Assembly (NCBI GenBank): GCA_049654905.1
Contig: JBASIS010000108.1
Location: 1-44,789, forward strand
From: M0108 sp049654905
GTDB taxonomy: Bacteria > Pseudomonadota > Gammaproteobacteria > Chromatiales > Chromatiaceae
Direction of reading: 5' to 3'
DNA length: 44,789 nt
Shown: positions 8,305-16,537 of the stretch, piece after piece
Layout: each line of letters starts with the position of its first letter
Position numbering within the stretch: the stretch's first letter is position 1
Notes under the pieces: model-generated
What the model saw: only the letters and a program-made list of their open reading frames with translations
Told to the model about the DNA's origin: nothing
Database searches by the model: none
Translations under genes and position numbers: made by a program

Positions 8305-9366
8305 ATGCAGGTTATAACCGACTGGTTCAGGCGCTATTTCTCCGATCCCCAGGTCGTCGTGCTCGCGGCGGCCCTGATCGTGGGGTTCGCCGTGGTGCTG
8401 TCCATGGGCTACATGCTGGCCCCGGCCTTGGCCAGTATCGTCATCGCCTACTTGCTGGAGGGCCTGGTGGCTTTTTTTCAGCGTCACGGCTGGCCGCGCC
8501 TCGCGGCCGTCCTGGTGGTTTACATCGCCTTCATGGTCTTCGTGATCACGGTCCTCTTTGGTGTCATCCCGGTGGTGTCACGGCAGGTGACCGACCTGGT
8601 GCAGCAACTGCCCTCGATGATCTCGACCGGGCTCGTCTCCCTGAGCGAGCTGCCGGAACGCTATCCGGAGATGGTCTCCCAGGACCAGGTGCAGCAGGTC
8701 ATCGGCTCTATCCGCTACGAGATCACCAACTTCGGCCAGCGGGTGCTGTCCTGGTCACTGGCCTCGGTGGTGGGCATCATTACCATTCTGGTTTATCTGA
8801 TCTTGGTGCCCCTGCTGGTCTTCTTCTTCCTGAAGGATAAGGAACTGATCATCTCCTGGTTCATGGGGTACATGCCGGAGCACCGGCGCATCACGGGGGA
8901 TGTCTGGCGCGACGTGGACCGCCAGATCTCCAATTACGTGCGGGGCAAGTTCTGGGAAATTCTGATCGTCTGGGCCGCTACCTATATTGGCTTCCAGGTC
9001 TTCGGGCTTAATTACGCCATGTTGCTGGGGATGCTGGTCGGCCTCTCGGTTATCGTGCCCTATATTGGCGCCGCGGTGGTGACGGTCCCGGTCCTCCTGG
9101 TCGGCTGGTTCCAGTGGGGCTGGTCGAGTGAATTCGCCTGGATGGCGACGGTTTATTTCATCATCCAGGCCCTGGATGGCAACATCCTGGTACCCCTGCT
9201 CTTCTCCGAGGTGGTCAATTTGCACCCCGTGGCCATCATTGTCGCGGTTCTCGTCTTCGGTGGGCTCTGGGGCTTCTGGGGCGTCTTTTTCGCCATTCCG
9301 CTAGCGACCCTGGTCCAGGCCATCCTGTTCGCCTGGCCGCGGCCAACCCCGGAGACTGGTGATTGA
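8305..9366 (+). CDS. AI-2E family (PerM/YhhT-like) membrane protein
   Basis: A 353-residue polytopic inner-membrane protein with about seven to eight hydrophobic segments, including paired segments near residues 15-60, one near 70-95 and several in the last 150 residues. The C-terminal LDGNILVPLLFSEVVNLHP and GLWGFWGVFFAIPLATLV are hallmarks of the AI-2E transporter family. Members act as exporters or cation/H+ antiporters, and the substrate here is unknown. The ATG at 8305 is preferred over upstream in-frame starts, which would run into the preceding gene. About 57 bases separate it from the HtrA-type protease gene. Confidence 0.9.
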   Translation: MQVITDWFRRYFSDPQVVVLAAALIVGFAVVLSMGYMLAPALASIVIAYLLEGLVAFFQRHGWPRLAAVLVVYIAFMVFVITVLFGVIPVVSRQVTDLVQQLPSMISTGLVSLSELPERYPEMVSQDQVQQVIGSIRYEITNFGQRVLSWSLASVVGIITILVYLILVPLLVFFFLKDKELIISWFMGYMPEHRRITGDVWRDVDRQISNYVRGKFWEILIVWAATYIGFQVFGLNYAMLLGMLVGLSVIVPYIGAAVVTVPVLLVGWFQWGWSSEFAWMATVYFIIQALDGNILVPLLFSEVVNLHPVAIIVAVLVFGGLWGFWGVFFAIPLATLVQAILFAWPRPTPETGD

Positions 9367-9423
9367 CGAGGGGGGCGACTCCCATCCCCTTTTCCAAATT
9401 CAGCGTCTATTGGGGATAGATCC

Positions 9424-10536
9424 ATGCGCTCTTTTACCCTTGCCCGCTTTCTGCTCTGGTTTGCGATCTTTTTGCTTCTGGCCCTCGCGCTGCGGCCCTG
9501 GGTCGAGGATGTGCTGATCGGCTTTCGCGCCGTCCCGCGCGCCATCGCTCCCCGCGGCGACCTGGGGGGGGACGAACAGATGACGATCGCTATCTTCGAG
9601 GCCTCTACCCCCTCGGTGGTCTATATCACCACCACCACCCGGGTGCTGGATATCTGGACGCGGGACATCACCGAAATTCCCCGTGGCACGGGTTCGGGTT
9701 TTGTCTGGGACGACCAGGGACACATCGTCACCAATTACCATGTCATCAAGGGAGTCCGCTCGGCCCGGGTGGGGCTCTGGGATCAGCGCACTTACGACGC
9801 CGACCTGGTGGGCGCCAGCCCGGAGCACGACCTGGCCGTGCTGCGCATCCGGGTCCCCACCTCGCGGCCGATGCCGCTGCCCATTGGTACCAGCCAGGAC
9901 CTGCGTGTTGGCCAGAAGGTGTTGGCCATCGGTAATCCCTTCGGGCTGGATTACAGCCTGACCACCGGCGTCATCTCGGCTTTGGACCGTACCATCCAGG
10001 GGGATAAGGGCCAGTCGATCCAACACCTGATCCAGACCGACGCTGCCATCAACCCTGGCAATTCCGGTGGCCCCCTGCTGGACAGCGCCGGGCGCCTGAT
10101 CGGTATCAATACCGCCATCTTCAGTCCATCGGGGGCCTTTGCCGGCATTGGCTTCGCCGTGCCGGTGGATACGGTCAACCGGGTCGTGCCGGAACTCATC
10201 GCCCACGGCCATTTCCAGCGCCCAACCCTGGGTATCAAGGCCGATGACGCCATCAGCGACCGGATATTGAGCCAACTTGGCCTTTCCGGTGTGCTGGTGC
10301 TCCAGGTGGAGCCCGGCTCGGCGGCGGAACAGGCGGGTTTGCGGGGCACCAAGGCGGAGCGGGGTGGGGGTATTGCCTTGGGCGATATTATCCTGGCCGT
10401 CAACGACCAACCCCTGGACAGTCTGGGGAAGCTGAACGACCTGCTGGAACGTCACAAGGTCGGCACTCAGGTCATGCTTACCATCGACCGGGTGGGTGAA
10501 ACCCTTAAGGTCGGCGTAGTGCTGCAAGGACGATAA
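9424..10536 (+). CDS. Membrane-anchored HtrA/DegS-type serine protease with one PDZ domain
   Basis: 370 residues. A single N-terminal hydrophobic segment (about residues 5-24) without a clear cleavage site suggests an anchor facing the periplasm. The S1C triad is visible as His106 in TNYHVIKG, Asp136 in HDLAVLRI and Ser214 in NPGNSGGPL. One PDZ domain follows (about residues 275-365, with VLVLQVEPGSAAEQAGL). One anchor plus one PDZ is the DegS/AlgW architecture; these enzymes sense misfolded outer-membrane proteins and cut an anti-sigma factor. The specific target is inference, and no rseA/algU genes are in the window. Confidence 0.92.
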   Translation: MRSFTLARFLLWFAIFLLLALALRPWVEDVLIGFRAVPRAIAPRGDLGGDEQMTIAIFEASTPSVVYITTTTRVLDIWTRDITEIPRGTGSGFVWDDQGHIVTNYHVIKGVRSARVGLWDQRTYDADLVGASPEHDLAVLRIRVPTSRPMPLPIGTSQDLRVGQKVLAIGNPFGLDYSLTTGVISALDRTIQGDKGQSIQHLIQTDAAINPGNSGGPLLDSAGRLIGINTAIFSPSGAFAGIGFAVPVDTVNRVVPELIAHGHFQRPTLGIKADDAISDRILSQLGLSGVLVLQVEPGSAAEQAGLRGTKAERGGGIALGDIILAVNDQPLDSLGKLNDLLERHKVGTQVMLTIDRVGETLKVGVVLQGR

Positions 10537-10546
10537 AGGCCCTAAT

Positions 10547-10580
10547 CGCCGGGGGCCAGAACCTTCCTGGGGCCCCGGCG
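10547..10580. terminator. Hairpin between convergent genes
   Basis: An 8-bp GC stem CGCCGGGG / CCCCGGCG, extended by a few inner pairs, lies between the convergent HtrA-type and FmdB-like genes. It could act in both directions. No T-run is present on either side. Confidence 0.5.
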
Positions 10581-10585
10581 CGACC

Positions 10586-10846
10586 TTACATCATGCCGCA
10601 CATCCCCGAGGGGCAGCAGCCACCGCTACCACAGGACGGCGGCGCCATGCCGCTGCCCAGGCTGGTCTTGGAGATGAGGTTGCCACCGGTGGCCAGGCGG
10701 TGCACCGGGCTATCGGCGGGCGTCTCGCCGGGCTCGACCCCGGCGCGCGCGCAGAGATCCCCCCAATGGGAGATGGTCTCGCTCATGCGATGGCTTACCT
10801 CGACCACTTGGCCATTGGTGTCGCAGCGATAATCGTACGTAGGCAT
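10586..10846 (-). CDS. FmdB-like zinc-ribbon protein with degenerate ribbon
   Basis: 86 residues. The start MPTYDYRCDTNGQ matches the FmdB/regulatory zinc-ribbon N-terminus MPTYDYRC, but the usual CxxC is broken: after Cys8 the second cysteine is absent, and the later cysteine (LCARAG) does not restore a pair. The C-terminus is cysteine-rich (SCGSGGCCPSGMCGMM), so metal binding may have moved there. The function of FmdB proteins is poorly known. It lies downstream of moaA on the same strand with a good promoter of its own in the gap. Confidence 0.8.
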   Translation of the reverse strand: MPTYDYRCDTNGQVVEVSHRMSETISHWGDLCARAGVEPGETPADSPVHRLATGGNLISKTSLGSGMAPPSCGSGGCCPSGMCGMM

Positions 10847-10885
10847 GGAAAGCTCCCCGCTATATCAAGAAAGACTGATGAAGGA

Positions 10886-10914
10886 ATTATAGGCCGGGGC
10901 GTCCAGGCGGCCAA
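10886..10914 (-). promoter_or_regulatory. Sigma-70 promoter for the FmdB-like gene
   Basis: On the minus strand TTGGCC (10914-10909) and a perfect TATAAT (10891-10886) are separated by 17 bases. Transcription would start near 10879, about 33 bases before the ATG at 10846. Confidence 0.6.
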
Positions 10915-10952
10915 CGGGCATTTCCCGCGGTTTCCCGCGGACGGTCGGTCCT

Positions 10953-11960
10953 TCACCCCCCGATAAGGTTCATCGGGCGCCCCATGAGGGCGGGAATGCC
11001 CGTCGCGAAGCCATGACCCTCGGGCTTCATGCGCAGAGCGTCCACGATGGCCTGGCGCAACCGCGCGTCGTCGCCGGGATGCTGGCGCAGGATGGCGCGC
11101 AGGTCGAGCGATCCCTCGCTGCCCAGACAGAGGAGCAATTGACCTTCGCTGGTGACCCGGACCCGATTGCAGTCGGCGCAGAAGTTGTGGCTGTGGGGTG
11201 AGATAAAGCCGATGCGGGTGGGACTGTCGGGGATGCGGTAATAACGGGCGGGTCCGCCCGTGGTCTCGGTGGTGGGGATGAGGGTGAAATGGGGCTCGAT
11301 CCGGGCGCGGATCTGCTCGCTGGCAAAGCGGCGGGTGGGGCGATTCGCGACCTCGCCCACGGGCATCTCCTCGATGAAGCTGATATTAATGCCTTTGGCG
11401 AGGGCGAAGCGCACCAGGTCCAGGATTTCGTCCCCGTTGCGCTCGCCGAGGATGACGGTGTTGAGTTTGATGCGGTCGAAGCCGGCGGCGAGGGCGGCGT
11501 CGATGCCGGCCAGCACCCGGCCCAGATCGCCATTGCGGGTCAACTGGCGGAAGCGCTCGGGGTTCAGGGTGTCCAGGCTGATGTTGATGCGCCGCACCCC
11601 TGCGTCGCGAATGGCGTGGGCGCGGGTGGCGAGTTGGGAGCCGTTGGTGGTGAGGACCAGCTCCGCCAGGCCGGGCAGGGCATGGATGCTGTCCAGGAGT
11701 TCGATCAGGTCGGGCCGCACCAGGGGCTCGCCGCCGGTCAGGCGCACCTTGCGCACCCCCAGGCCGACGAAGACGCGGGTCACCGCCAGGAGTTCGGCGG
11801 GGCTCAGGGCGAGATCCCGCCGGGCGAAGCGCTGATCCGGGTCCATGCAATAGACGCAGCGGAAGTCGCAGCGGTCGGTCACCGACAGGCGCAGATAGGT
11901 GATGCGCCGGCCGAAGGGGTCGACCAGGTCCGAGGCTGATATTGGGGCGGCGGTTGGCAT
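10953..11960 (-). CDS. moaA: GTP 3',8-cyclase MoaA (molybdenum cofactor synthesis)
   Basis: 335 residues from the ATG at 11960. This start gives family length; an in-frame upstream start at 12032 has no ribosome site and adds 24 unrelated residues. The radical-SAM cluster is C31/C35/C38 in DRCDFRCVYC. The second 4Fe-4S cluster is formed by the C-terminal FCADCNRVR and the following LLCLGSEG cysteine. The end is LIGG, the conserved double-glycine tail. The enzyme rearranges GTP in the first step of molybdopterin synthesis. No other moa gene is nearby. Confidence 0.95.
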   Translation of the reverse strand: MPTAAPISASDLVDPFGRRITYLRLSVTDRCDFRCVYCMDPDQRFARRDLALSPAELLAVTRVFVGLGVRKVRLTGGEPLVRPDLIELLDSIHALPGLAELVLTTNGSQLATRAHAIRDAGVRRINISLDTLNPERFRQLTRNGDLGRVLAGIDAALAAGFDRIKLNTVILGERNGDEILDLVRFALAKGINISFIEEMPVGEVANRPTRRFASEQIRARIEPHFTLIPTTETTGGPARYYRIPDSPTRIGFISPHSHNFCADCNRVRVTSEGQLLLCLGSEGSLDLRAILRQHPGDDARLRQAIVDALRMKPEGHGFATGIPALMGRPMNLIGG

Positions 11961-11988
11961 GGGCTTGACCCTGGGCTTCACGTTAGGG

Positions 11989-12117
11989 CTATTTTGCCCC
12001 TTTCCCAGGGCGCGAGCCATTCGCCAATGCATCGGCGCCCAGGTAATAGAAGAGCGTCAGGGCATAGGGTGCCAGGAATTGTCGGAAGGTCAGGAAATCG
12101 AGCAGAGTATCCATCAT
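11989..12117 (-). pseudogene. Possible truncated small membrane protein (DUF4282-like start)
   Basis: A 42-codon reading frame begins ATG-ATG at 12117 and reads MDTLLDFLTFRQFLAPYALT followed by LFYYLGA, then changes abruptly to a hydrophilic tail (DALANGSRPGKGAK) and stops. The first 26 residues resemble the first membrane segment of DUF4282-type proteins, which are normally longer. This suggests a gene cut off about one third of the way through, or a genuinely small membrane protein. It lies directly upstream of moaA and could be co-transcribed with it. The family match is from memory and needs a search. Confidence 0.35.
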
Positions 12118-12123
12118 CGAAGT

Positions 12124-12159
12124 GTGCGGAATATCAATATTCGCTAATATATCCCGCAC
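12124..12159. promoter_or_regulatory. Inverted repeat in the moaA-fbp intergenic region, possible fbp operator
   Basis: Two 11-base arms, GTGCGGAATAT (12124-12134) and its near-perfect reverse complement (12149-12159, one mismatch), are separated by 14 AT-rich bases. A nested palindrome GAATATCAATATTC covers 12129-12142. The repeat ends 35 bases before the fbp ATG and overlaps AT-rich hexamers that could serve as -10 boxes on either strand. The regulator is unknown; a redox or Calvin-cycle regulator would be a reasonable guess only. Confidence 0.45.
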
Positions 12160-12194
12160 CCCGCTCTGGGGCTGGCCATAAATGGAGGCAGTGC

Positions 12195-13208
12195 ATGCAC
12201 AACGGTACCACTATCACCCAATTCATTATTGAAGAGCAGCGTCGCGTCGCGGGCGCCACGGGGGATTTCACCTCCCTGCTCAACGATGTCGTCACCGCCT
12301 GCAAGGTCATCTCGAACATGGTCAACCACGGCGCCCTAGTGGGGGTCCTGGGTAGCGCCGGGAGCGAGAATATTCAGGGCGAGGCCCAGAAGAAGCTGGA
12401 TATCCTCTCCAATGAGGTTTTCATCAAGTCCAACGAGTGGGCGGGACACCTGGCGGCCATGGCCTCGGAGGAGATGGACGATATCTATCCCATCCCGGCG
12501 CGCTATCCTCGCGGCAAGTACCTGCTGACCTTCGATCCCCTGGATGGCTCCTCCAACATTGATGTTAATGTCTCGGTGGGCACCATCTTCTCCATCTTGC
12601 GGTGTCCCGGCGAGGGCGATCAACCCAGCAAGCAGGCCTTCCTCCAGCCAGGTACCCGCCAGGTAGCTGCCGGCTACGCCATCTATGGGCCCTCGACCAT
12701 GATGGTGCTCACTACGGGCAACGGCGTCAACGGCTTCACCCTGGACCAGAACATCGGCGAATTCATCCTCACCCATCCCAACATCCAGATCCCCGCCGAG
12801 ACCCGCGAATTCGCCATCAACGTCTCCAACATGCGTTTCTGGGAGCCCCCGGTGCGACGCTATGTGGATGAATGCCTGGCCGGTCGCGAGGGTATCCGCG
12901 GCGAGGACTTCAACATGCGCTGGATCGCCTCCATGGTGGCCGAGGTGCATCGTATCCTGACCCGGGGCGGCGTCTTCATGTACCCCCTGGACAGCAAGAT
13001 GGAGGCTAAGGGCCAGGGCGGCAAGCTGCGTCTGCTCTACGAGGCCAATCCCATGTCCCTGATCGTCGAGCAGGCCGGTGGCCTGTCGATCACGGGCCCC
13101 GAGCGTATCCTCGACCTCCAGCCGGAGGGGCTGCATCAGCGTGTGCCCGTGATCCTGGGCTCCCGGTCCGAGGTGGCGCGCATCCAGGGCTACCATCTGC
13201 AGGGCTGA
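12195..13208 (+). CDS. fbp: Class I fructose-1,6-bisphosphatase
   Basis: 337 residues, normal for class I FBPase. It hydrolyses fructose-1,6-bisphosphate to fructose-6-phosphate in gluconeogenesis and, in autotrophs, in the Calvin cycle. The metal-binding motif FDPLDGSSNIDVNVSVGTIF (about residues 113-132) is intact, as is KLDILSNEVF earlier and YPLDSK later. The ATG at 12195 follows GGAGG at ideal spacing; in-frame codons upstream have no such site. An inverted repeat lies just upstream. No cbb genes are in the window, so the Calvin-cycle role is inferred from the likely organism. Confidence 0.96.
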   Translation: MHNGTTITQFIIEEQRRVAGATGDFTSLLNDVVTACKVISNMVNHGALVGVLGSAGSENIQGEAQKKLDILSNEVFIKSNEWAGHLAAMASEEMDDIYPIPARYPRGKYLLTFDPLDGSSNIDVNVSVGTIFSILRCPGEGDQPSKQAFLQPGTRQVAAGYAIYGPSTMMVLTTGNGVNGFTLDQNIGEFILTHPNIQIPAETREFAINVSNMRFWEPPVRRYVDECLAGREGIRGEDFNMRWIASMVAEVHRILTRGGVFMYPLDSKMEAKGQGGKLRLLYEANPMSLIVEQAGGLSITGPERILDLQPEGLHQRVPVILGSRSEVARIQGYHLQG

Positions 13209-13232
13209 AAGGTTCTGGGGGGCTGATGGGTC

Positions 13233-13256
13233 GCTCGGCGAGGCTTGTCGCTGAGC
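13233..13256 (+). terminator. Hairpin after fbp
   Basis: A 9-bp stem GCTCGGCGA / TCGCTGAGC with one G-U pair and a 6-base loop lies 24 bases after the fbp stop. No T-run follows, so it is a weak terminator candidate. Confidence 0.4.
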
Positions 13257-13282
13257 CGGCCTCTGTTCCCTGGGGAGCAAAC

Positions 13283-13675
13283 ATGCGCATGAAGATAGAA
13301 TGGATCGATCACCTTGTGTTGACGGTCAGAGACATCGAGGCAACTTGCGCCTTTTATGCACAGGTGCTTGGCATGAGCGTCATGACGTTTGGCGCTGGAA
13401 GAAAGGCTCTGTCATTCGGTGAGCAGAAGATCAATCTACATCAATACGGAAGGGAATTTGAGCCGAAAGCTAATCAGTCTACACCAGGGTCCGCTGATCT
13501 CTGCTTTGTCACTGCCGTGCCTGTAAAGCAGGTGCTGGAGCATCTCCGAGCTAACAAGGTTGAGGTTCTGGAGGGTCCTGTGGCGCGTACTGGCGCCATG
13601 GGGCCCATCACCTCGGTGTATTTCCGTGATCCAGACGGGAATCTTATCGAAGTGTCTAACTATTCAGACGCATAG
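13283..13675 (+). CDS. VOC-superfamily (glyoxalase/dioxygenase-like) protein
   Basis: 130 residues. It begins IEWIDHLVLTVRDIEATCAF and ends with YFRDPDGNLIEVSNYS, the typical first and last motifs of VOC metalloproteins, with His and Glu at the usual metal positions. Substrate and reaction cannot be predicted. It starts at ATG 13283 after GGGGAGC. By eye its base composition is near 50% GC with more A/T-ending codons than its neighbours, so recent acquisition is possible. It sits alone between fbp and the convergent phoH gene. Confidence 0.88.
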   Translation: MRMKIEWIDHLVLTVRDIEATCAFYAQVLGMSVMTFGAGRKALSFGEQKINLHQYGREFEPKANQSTPGSADLCFVTAVPVKQVLEHLRANKVEVLEGPVARTGAMGPITSVYFRDPDGNLIEVSNYSDA

Positions 13676-13794
13676 CGCGGCGCTCAAGCGCGATCTTGCG
13701 GGTGGACCTCTGCGGTCCATTGGAGCTATGAAAGCCGGGTCCTGCTGCCGTCTCATCGCCCGCTTGGGCCAATGGCCTGGTGGTCCAGGGGCCG

Positions 13795-15231
13795 TTACAG
13801 TTCTTCCGAGGCAAAATCCGCCAGTCGTGAGCGTTCCCCGCGCCGGAGGGTGATGTGGCCGCCGTGGGGCCAGGGCTTGAAGCGGTCGACCACGTAGGTG
13901 AGGCCCGAGGTGGTCTCAGTGAGGTAGGGGGTGTCGATCTGGGCGATGTTGCCCAGGCAGACGATCTTGGTACCCGGGCCGGCGCGGGTGATGAGGGTCT
14001 TCATCTGCTTGGCCGTCAGGTTTTGTGCCTCATCCAGGATGATGTATTTATTGAGGAAGGTGCGGCCGCGCATGAAGTTCAGGGATTGGATGCGGATACG
14101 GTTACGTACCAGGTCGTTGGTGACGGTGCGGCCCCAATCTCCCGTCTCGCCGCCCTTGGCGCCTTGGGAGAGGACCTCTAGGTTGTCCATGAGGGCCCCC
14201 ATCCAGGGGGTCATCTTTTCCTCCTCGGTGCCGGGCAGGAAGCCGATGTCCTCGCCGACCGGGATGGTTACCCGGGTGACGATGATCTCCTTGTACACGG
14301 GTTTGTCGAGGACCTGGGCCAGGCCGGCGGCCAGGGCCAGCAGGGTTTTGCCGGTGCCGGCGGTGCCCAGCAGGGTGACAAAGTCGAGATCCGGGTCGAG
14401 CAGCATGTTGAGGGCAAAGTTCTGCTCCCGGTTGCGGGCCGTGATCCCCCAGACATTGTGGCGCTGGGTCCGGTAGTCCTGGATGACCTCGATAATGGCC
14501 TCGTCGATGGCCGGTTTCTCACGGACCAGGGCCTCGATGCCCGTTTCACCTTCTATGTAAAGGCATTGGCTGGGGAACCAGGCGGCCACGTCGGCGCCAT
14601 GAACCCGGTAGAAGGCGCGACCCTCCTCGCGCCAGGAATCCAGTTCCTTGGCGTGGGCATCCCAGAACCCCGGCGCCAGGGCGACGACCCCGGTGTAGAG
14701 GAGGTCCACGTCCTCCAGGACCTGGTCGTTGGCGTAGTCCTCCGCCGGGATGCCGAGCACCGCCGCCTTGATCCGCAGGTTGATGTCCTTCGAGACCAGG
14801 ATGACGGTGGTGTCAGGATGCCGCCGCTGCAGGGCCTGGACGACCCCGAGGATGGCGTTATCCGGATTGTTCCCAGGCAGGGCGCCGCCCAGGAGGGTCC
14901 CGATCTCGAGTTGCTCGGTCTGGAAAAAGAGGCGACCGGAAGCGGGCAATACATGGCCGCCCAGGTTTTCGCGCAGAGGCTGGATAGGCAGGCCGGCATC
15001 AATCTCGGCCTTGTCGGCGTCGCGCATCAGGCCGTCGAGGAAGCGGCTGACCTGCCGTACGTTGCGGGCCACCTCGGACATGCCCTTCTTGCCCCGGTCC
15101 AGTTCTTCCAGGACCACCATGGGCAGGTAGATGTCATGCTCCTGAAAGCGGTAGAGGGCCGTGGGATCGTGCATCAGCACGTTGGTATCCAGGACAAAGA
15201 GTCGGGGCTTGGCGGGGTCGCGCTTGATCAT
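13795..15231 (-). CDS. PhoH2-type protein: PIN domain fused to PhoH ATPase
   Basis: 478 residues. The N-terminal PIN ribonuclease domain starts with LFVLDTNVLMHDPTAL (about residues 11-26) and includes VVLEELDRGKKG. The C-terminal PhoH ATPase has the Walker A loop GTAGTGKTLLALAAGL and IILDEAQNLT as Walker B. PhoH2 proteins are RNA helicase/ribonucleases of RNA turnover. It is the last gene of a gcvR-bcp-phoH set on this strand, 38 bases after bcp. No antitoxin-like partner is present, as is usual for the long form. Confidence 0.93.
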   Translation of the reverse strand: MIKRDPAKPRLFVLDTNVLMHDPTALYRFQEHDIYLPMVVLEELDRGKKGMSEVARNVRQVSRFLDGLMRDADKAEIDAGLPIQPLRENLGGHVLPASGRLFFQTEQLEIGTLLGGALPGNNPDNAILGVVQALQRRHPDTTVILVSKDINLRIKAAVLGIPAEDYANDQVLEDVDLLYTGVVALAPGFWDAHAKELDSWREEGRAFYRVHGADVAAWFPSQCLYIEGETGIEALVREKPAIDEAIIEVIQDYRTQRHNVWGITARNREQNFALNMLLDPDLDFVTLLGTAGTGKTLLALAAGLAQVLDKPVYKEIIVTRVTIPVGEDIGFLPGTEEEKMTPWMGALMDNLEVLSQGAKGGETGDWGRTVTNDLVRNRIRIQSLNFMRGRTFLNKYIILDEAQNLTAKQMKTLITRAGPGTKIVCLGNIAQIDTPYLTETTSGLTYVVDRFKPWPHGGHITLRRGERSRLADFASEEL

Positions 15232-15269
15232 GGTGGCTTCGGGGGCTTGAGGGGTGTGAGCTGGCTGGA

Positions 15270-15746
15270 TCAGGGGCCAGGCGTTAATTCACGGATGGCC
15301 TCCAGGACCGCCTGGACATGACCCTTAACCTTGACGTTCCGCCACTCGCGGCGCAGGACGCCCTCGCCATCGATCAGAAAGGTGCTGCGCTCGACCCCCA
15401 GGTACTCGCGACCGTAGAGCTTTTTCAGCTTGATGACGTCAAAGAGACGGCACAGGGTCTCGTCCTTGTCGGCGACCAGGTCGAAGGGGAAGCCCTGCTT
15501 GGCCTTAAAATTTTCCTGGGCCTTGAGGCCGTCGCGGGAGGCGCCGAGAATGAGGGTGTCGAGGCCGGTAAAGTCAGCGTAGGCATCGCGGAAATCCTGC
15601 CCCTCCTGGGTGCAGCCCGGGGTGTTGGCCTTGGGGTAGAAATAGAGCACCAGGCGGTGGCCGCGGAAGTCCGCGAGGCGGGCCCGCCGGTTGCCAGTCA
15701 GGCTGAATTCCAGGTCGCCAATGGGCTGGCCGAGGATCGTGGTCAT
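15270..15746 (-). CDS. bcp: Peroxiredoxin, Bcp/PrxQ family
   Basis: 158 residues. The peroxidatic cysteine is in NTPGCTQEGQDF within YFYPKANTPGCT. The resolving cysteine found five residues later in many PrxQ proteins is not present; the only other cysteine is in ETLCRLF, so the enzyme may be of the one-Cys or atypical kind. It reduces hydroperoxides in the cytoplasm. The neighbour upstream is gcvR, the same gcvR-bcp order as in E. coli. Confidence 0.93.
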   Translation of the reverse strand: MTTILGQPIGDLEFSLTGNRRARLADFRGHRLVLYFYPKANTPGCTQEGQDFRDAYADFTGLDTLILGASRDGLKAQENFKAKQGFPFDLVADKDETLCRLFDVIKLKKLYGREYLGVERSTFLIDGEGVLRREWRNVKVKGHVQAVLEAIRELTPGP

Positions 15747-15771
15747 CGGTGGAAACCTCCGGGTAGGGCGA

Positions 15772-16317
15772 TCAACCTTTCAGCGGCTCCAGCACCGCGT
15801 CCAAGTTGAGGTCATCGCAATAGTCCATGAATTCCTCCCGCAGCCCGGCGATATGGATGTCGGCGGGAACCCCCACGGTCATGCGCACCGAGAACATGGG
15901 CGTCCCCGTGTGGGCGGCGGCATAGGAAGAGGTGGACATATCCTCGATATTAATGTTGCGCTCGGCAAAGAACTCCGCCAGATTGTTGACGATGCCCGGG
16001 TGGTCCATGGCGATCACGTCCACGCCATAGGGCAGCAGGTTCTTACCGGTGGCGCGTTCGCTGGTGCGCTTGAAGATGATAGTCATGCCCAACTGGCGCT
16101 CCAGTTCCGGCAGGACGATTTCCAATTTGGCCAGGGTGTTCCATTTGCCCTCGACCAGGAGCATGACGGCAAATTCGCCACCGAGGACCGTCATGCGGCT
16201 ATCCTCGATATTGCAGCCCTGGTCCAGGAGAACCTTGGACAGGCGGTTGACGATGCCAGGCTGGTCTTCGCCGAGGGCGGAAATGACGAGATAGGTCTTC
16301 TTGGTTGGGGCGGTCAT
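15772..16317 (-). CDS. gcvR: GcvR-like ACT-domain regulator
   Basis: About 181 residues made of two ACT domains (roughly residues 8-80 and 95-175). The first begins YLVISALGEDQPGIVNRLSK and the second VDVIAMDHPGIVNNLAEFFA. In E. coli GcvR binds GcvA and represses the glycine cleavage genes. The ATG at 16317 is preferred; an in-frame TTG at 16326 adds three residues. The gene order gcvR-bcp opposite dapA-bamC matches E. coli, which supports the assignment. No gcv genes are nearby. Confidence 0.88.
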   Translation of the reverse strand: MTAPTKKTYLVISALGEDQPGIVNRLSKVLLDQGCNIEDSRMTVLGGEFAVMLLVEGKWNTLAKLEIVLPELERQLGMTIIFKRTSERATGKNLLPYGVDVIAMDHPGIVNNLAEFFAERNINIEDMSTSSYAAAHTGTPMFSVRMTVGVPADIHIAGLREEFMDYCDDLNLDAVLEPLKG

Positions 16318-16537
16318 GGTATTCAATCGGGCAGGCTGGAGGTTTGTAGGGGGCCGGCTGGCGTCCAGAGACAGGTCCGCATGGCGTGTTGCGTCCAGTT
16401 CCCAGGGCCTATTGACAAAGAGTTTAACACGCCCTTTCGCCGGTCTCGAATTAAGCGGTTAGAATCAAGTGGCTTGTTTTCGCCAGAATAGCCAGGATAA
16501 TATCCTCAATTTTTCACAGCGGTTCGGAGTAGTGGCC

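Noticed and set aside
16412..16417. Perfect TTGACA upstream of dapA
   Set aside because: No acceptable -10 box follows at 16 to 18 bases; TAGAAT at 16460 is too far.
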